Of a DNA stretch of 64,000 bases, positions 63,101 through 64,000 are shown one piece after another. Made by a program: the position numbers and the translations under genes. This DNA is from Phyto melanocephala. Taxonomy: Eukaryota; Arthropoda; Insecta; Diptera; Rhinophoridae. The first letter of the stretch is position 1; every line of letters begins with the position of its first letter. Where the stretch lies: assembly GCA_941918925.1 (NCBI GenBank), contig OW799234.1, positions 130,118,895 through 130,182,894 of the forward strand, given 5' to 3'. The notes below the pieces were generated by a model. The model did not search any database, was not told the DNA's origin, and saw only the letters and a list, made by a program, of their open reading frames with translations.

Positions 63101-63610
63101 TGACAGCTTATAAAAATTTCAAAGTGTGTACCTACCATCAAATACAGTACTGTGTTGTATAATTCAGAACGAATGGTCACCGTAAGTATACCACATTACC
63201 AATTCACCACACGCCTAAACCACAAATCCTTACACAAAGAACAAAATGTTTTCACACACCTCAATTTTAAATTTATTCTTAAATAAAAATTAAACATAAT
63301 TTTATCTTACCATTATTTTATATTAAATATTCAACTATGGTTTTATATTATTAATATTCATAGCTATACCAAAAATTTTTTTGTGAAAAATATGCATATA
63401 CAGAATACTTTGATATACATATGTATGTACATATACAACATAAGTTGTATTTTTTACTTTAAAAGATATTTTAATAAAACACGAAGTTTTTTACTTACCA
63501 CTTAAAAAATTAAAACAGCAATTATTCAAAATTTTGTATTGTTAAACTTTTTAGAAAAAAAAATCAAATTTTCGATAAACAAATATCCAAAAAAAAACCA
63601 CGACTGGAGG
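47885..63610 (-). CDS. arm: arm-B: complete armadillo/beta-catenin gene (gene span, 7 exons)
   Basis: Armadillo links cadherin to alpha-catenin at adherens junctions and is the transcriptional effector of Wnt/Wingless signalling in the nucleus. The coding sequence joins 59279-59249, 56867-55228, 55120-54920, 54841-54569, 52699-52606 and 48117-47885. That totals 2472 nt (823 residues and stop), close to the roughly 840 residues of the Drosophila protein. All introns have GT-AG ends and all junctions keep frame. The protein has an N-terminal degron, about 12 armadillo repeats (roughly residues 150-680) and a Gly-rich C-terminal tail ending AWYDTDC. A non-coding first exon with a good donor lies near 63.5 kb. 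Compared with arm-A, substitutions cluster at both protein ends. No frame break is seen, so it is probably functional. Whether it or arm-A is the ancestral copy is inference; arm-A is the more conserved. Confidence 0.93.
48318..48691. mobile_element. MITE family GGGCCAATTC, copy B
   Basis: 374 bp, same inverted ends as copy A, flanked by AAT on both sides (48315-48317, 48692-48694). Confidence 0.85.
51060..52215 (-). repeat. Cluster of X2 repeat copies and A/T-rich tract
   Basis: Partial and complete X2 units: the edge ATTCGGCCGTGCCGAATC at about 51290, the other edge CACCACAGGTGAAGGGTATA near 51875, further pieces at 51060-51130 and 51920-52215. 51405-51590 is almost pure A/T low complexity. 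Confidence 0.6.
52606..52699 (-). CDS. arm: arm-B exon 6: C-terminal region
   Basis: 94 nt encoding [20 protein letters not shown] and onward to [10 protein letters not shown], phase 1 at the donor GTACGT. It differs from arm-A at four of 31 residues (A/S, P/L, G/S, H/Q), much denser than in the repeat core. Confidence 0.92.
53180..53265. repeat. 86-bp hairpin-forming inverted repeat
   Basis: ACTGTGTGCTAACTAACGAG is mirrored by CTTGTTAGTTAGCACACAGT, with a short AT loop; stem about 25-30 bp with one or two mismatches. Confidence 0.7.
53391..53837. mobile_element. MITE with GGGCCTGTTCGTAAA ends, 3-bp TSD
   Basis: Inverted ends GGGCCTGTTCGTAAATGCAT and its near-inverse, flanked by TAT (53388-53390, 53838-53840). 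GTTCGTAAATGCA recurs inside at about 53431, 53479 and 53724. GGGCC ends with a 3-bp TSD fit the PIF/Harbinger type (inference). Confidence 0.78.
54569..54841 (-). CDS. arm: arm-B exon 5: last armadillo repeats and C-cap
   Basis: 273 nt, 91 codons, from [13 protein letters not shown] to LGMGPDLQ, between a TTAG acceptor and a GTTTGT donor. arm-B has Cys instead of the otherwise conserved Arg in VLFRMSED, and GGLG instead of ADLG near the end. Nucleotide differences are concentrated in the 3' half of the exon. Confidence 0.93.
54920..55120 (-). CDS. arm: arm-B exon 4: armadillo repeats
   Basis: 201 nt, exactly 67 codons, from [12 protein letters not shown] to FNEIENIQ. The acceptor is TTTAG at 55122-55121 and the donor GTGAGT starts at 54919. 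About 3% nucleotide difference from arm-A exon 4. Confidence 0.93.
55228..56867 (-). CDS. arm: arm-B exon 3: degron, alpha-catenin site, most armadillo repeats
   Basis: This 1640-nt exon has its acceptor AG at 56869-56868 and its GTAAGT donor at 55227. The split codon A|TG joins exon 2 to give [15 protein letters not shown]. It encodes the phosphodegron ([17 protein letters not shown]), the N-terminal helix that binds alpha-catenin (KYAVAN before LINY) and most armadillo repeats, ending in AFQDTER. Versus arm-A it has H-to-Q, A-to-V and S-to-L inside or beside the degron, plus H-to-Y and V-to-A in the helix. The four phospho-acceptor positions and Tyr150 remain. The repeat region differs from arm-A at only about two residues. 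An apparent earlier Met (MLCFF) is intron sequence. Confidence 0.94.
56954..57338. mobile_element. MITE family GGGCCAATTC, copy C
   Basis: 385 bp, inverted orientation relative to copies A and B, flanked by ATT on both sides (56951-56953, 57339-57341). About 90 bp upstream of arm-B exon 3. Confidence 0.85.
58074..58796 (+). repeat. Dispersed repeat X2, complete copy
   Basis: Begins TTTATACCCTTCACCTGTGG, has GACCCCATAAAGTATATAT and CTGTCCGTCTGCCCG blocks, and ends ATTCGGCACGGCCGAATATA then TTACTTG. Shares both edges with X1 but not the middle. No coding content. Confidence 0.65.
59249..59308 (-). CDS. arm: arm-B exon 2 (start codon)
   Basis: A 60-nt exon follows an ATTACAG acceptor (59310-59309). 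ATG is at 59279-59277 and the coding part gives [10 protein letters not shown], ending one base into the next codon before GTAAGT at 59248. The start peptide matches the conserved fly Armadillo N-terminus. Confidence 0.92.
59947..60840 (-). pseudogene. 5'-truncated LINE fragment
   Basis: On the minus strand: [58 protein letters not shown] and a [17 protein letters not shown] block, the post-catalytic part of a LINE reverse transcriptase. The FADD motif is missing. The tail (TATTTATT on the plus strand) is at about 59957. Related to the 40.5-41.6 kb LINE. Confidence 0.7.
60865..61745 (-). repeat. Repeat X1, reverse copy, with mariner-type fragment
   Basis: 60865-61430 is the reverse complement of X1, including ATTCGGCCGTGCCGAATC at its edge and the empty site at 61011-61014. 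61440-61745 matches part of the 31729-32335 element, ending TTAACCACCCTATA. Confidence 0.65.
61755..62798. mobile_element. TA-flanked element with 45-bp perfect inverted ends
   Basis: TCGCACTTGATCAACAAGAG and its continuation into GGGTATTAACTCAAAA return inverted at the right end without mismatch over about 45 bp. TA lies outside both ends. Interior copies of AACTC(A/G)AAATAATACCTTTTT-like sequence recur. No transposase frame. Confidence 0.72.
62327..62406. repeat. 80-bp inverted repeat nested in the 61.7-62.8 kb element
   Basis: CAAGGCGAATTCA at the left and TGAATTCGCCTTG at the right. The interior includes CAGCTGGGCTG. Confidence 0.6.
63499..63610 (-). promoter_or_regulatory. arm-B 5' UTR exon 1 and promoter region (5' limit approximate)
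   Basis: On the minus strand the sequence ends AAGTG followed by a GTAAGT donor (first intron base 63498). The same context recurs upstream of arm-A at 46544. Flanking sequence on the intron side (about 63170-63230) matches the arm-A flank at about 46380-46430, so both belong to the duplicated unit. A CAGTCGTGG stretch near 63600 resembles an arthropod initiator (TCAGT class) but I cannot place the start site. There is no coding potential. Confidence 0.55.
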
Positions 63611-63835
63611 CAAACACAAGTTAATATGTGTGTATGTAATACAATTTTTTTTAATTTGTATATTGCAGGGATGCAAAAAATATTTTACATATTAAACTAA
63701 CCTAAAAAAGGTACTTTCAAGTCCGTTTGTACCAAGGTACATTTGTCATGGCATACGCAGTAGCTAATTCAACTGAATTTGCTTTTTACATATATAATGC
63801 CAAAATAATCGTTTTAATCGAGTGACTGTTGAAAT

Positions 63836-64000
63836 TCATTTTGAAATACTTATTGCAAAATTTTCAACTAAAAAACTATCTGAAGCAAAATCTTCAATTT
63901 TATGTTTTAATATATTTACGTGTTCACCACCTTGAACATTGGGAATTTGACGCAGTATTCTACCGGCGTTATTGCTTACATTTAGCAACACGGCTTTCAG
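63836..64000 (-). CDS. 3' end of an unrecognised minus-strand gene
   Basis: An open frame runs from the window edge for 54 codons to a TGA stop at 63838-63836. The peptide is compositionally normal, unlike the AT-driven frames elsewhere: it starts LKAVLLNVSNNAGRILRQIP, continues through QGGEHVN, and ends in ENFAISISK. It has a mixed charged and hydrophobic pattern that looks helical. It sits immediately upstream of the arm-B first exon on the same strand, about 230 bases away, so it is probably the last exon of the neighbouring gene. I do not recognise the family and assign no function. A retrocopy or gene fragment cannot be excluded from 54 residues. Confidence 0.6.
   Translation of the reverse strand: MKAVLLNVSNNAGRILRQIPNVQGGEHVNILKHKIEDFASDSFLVENFAISISK

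Larger units (their letters stand above)
59309..63498 (-). other. arm-B intron 1
   Basis: 4.2 kb carrying a truncated LINE, an X1 copy and a TA-flanked element. 62810-63160 shows nothing beyond AT-rich sequence. The region near the exon-1 donor is homologous to arm-A intron 1. Confidence 0.55.

Overview
The window looks like AT-rich nuclear DNA of a higher (brachyceran, probably schizophoran) fly. Compact spliced exons encode a near-Drosophila Armadillo protein, and they lie among large introns packed with nested transposable elements. No bacterial, organellar or CRISPR-like sequence was seen.

The host content is a head-to-tail tandem duplication of armadillo (arm, beta-catenin), with both copies on the minus strand. 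Reading in the direction of transcription (right to left): the last 54 codons of an unrecognised minus-strand gene (63836-64000); arm-B, complete from a 5' UTR exon near 63.5 kb to its stop at 47885 (823 residues); about 1.2 kb of spacer; then arm-A, from a matching 5' UTR exon near 46.6 kb to coding exon 6 at 9036. The terminal exon of arm-A is not in the 9 kb that remain. Exon lengths and phases are the same in the two copies wherever both are present. arm-A is closer to the conserved sequence. arm-B carries substitutions beside the N-terminal degron, in the alpha-catenin-binding helix and in the C-terminal region. Counted by eye, exons 3 (most), 4 and part of 5 differ by only about 2-3%, whereas the flanking coding ends differ by about 10%. 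This mosaic suggests gene conversion.

The introns hold most of the rest. arm-A intron 2 (21.3 kb against 2.4 kb in arm-B) contains a 3.85-kb DNA transposon with about 435-bp inverted repeats and an intron-bearing transposase (24368-28221). arm-A intron 1 contains a complete Ty3/gypsy-type LTR retrotransposon (35777-40455) whose two 227-bp LTRs look identical, with one intact 1387-codon Gag-Pol frame. Around these lie non-autonomous Helitrons built of about 121-bp repeats, several MITE families (GGCC-ended with 3-bp target duplications; TA-flanked types), perfect palindromes, decayed mariner/Tc1 transposases and truncated LINEs.

The host genes appear to be one Wnt-pathway and adherens-junction gene in duplicate. 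The mobile elements are separate passengers that have inflated its introns. One mobile insertion has a paralogous empty site inside the window that proves its boundaries.
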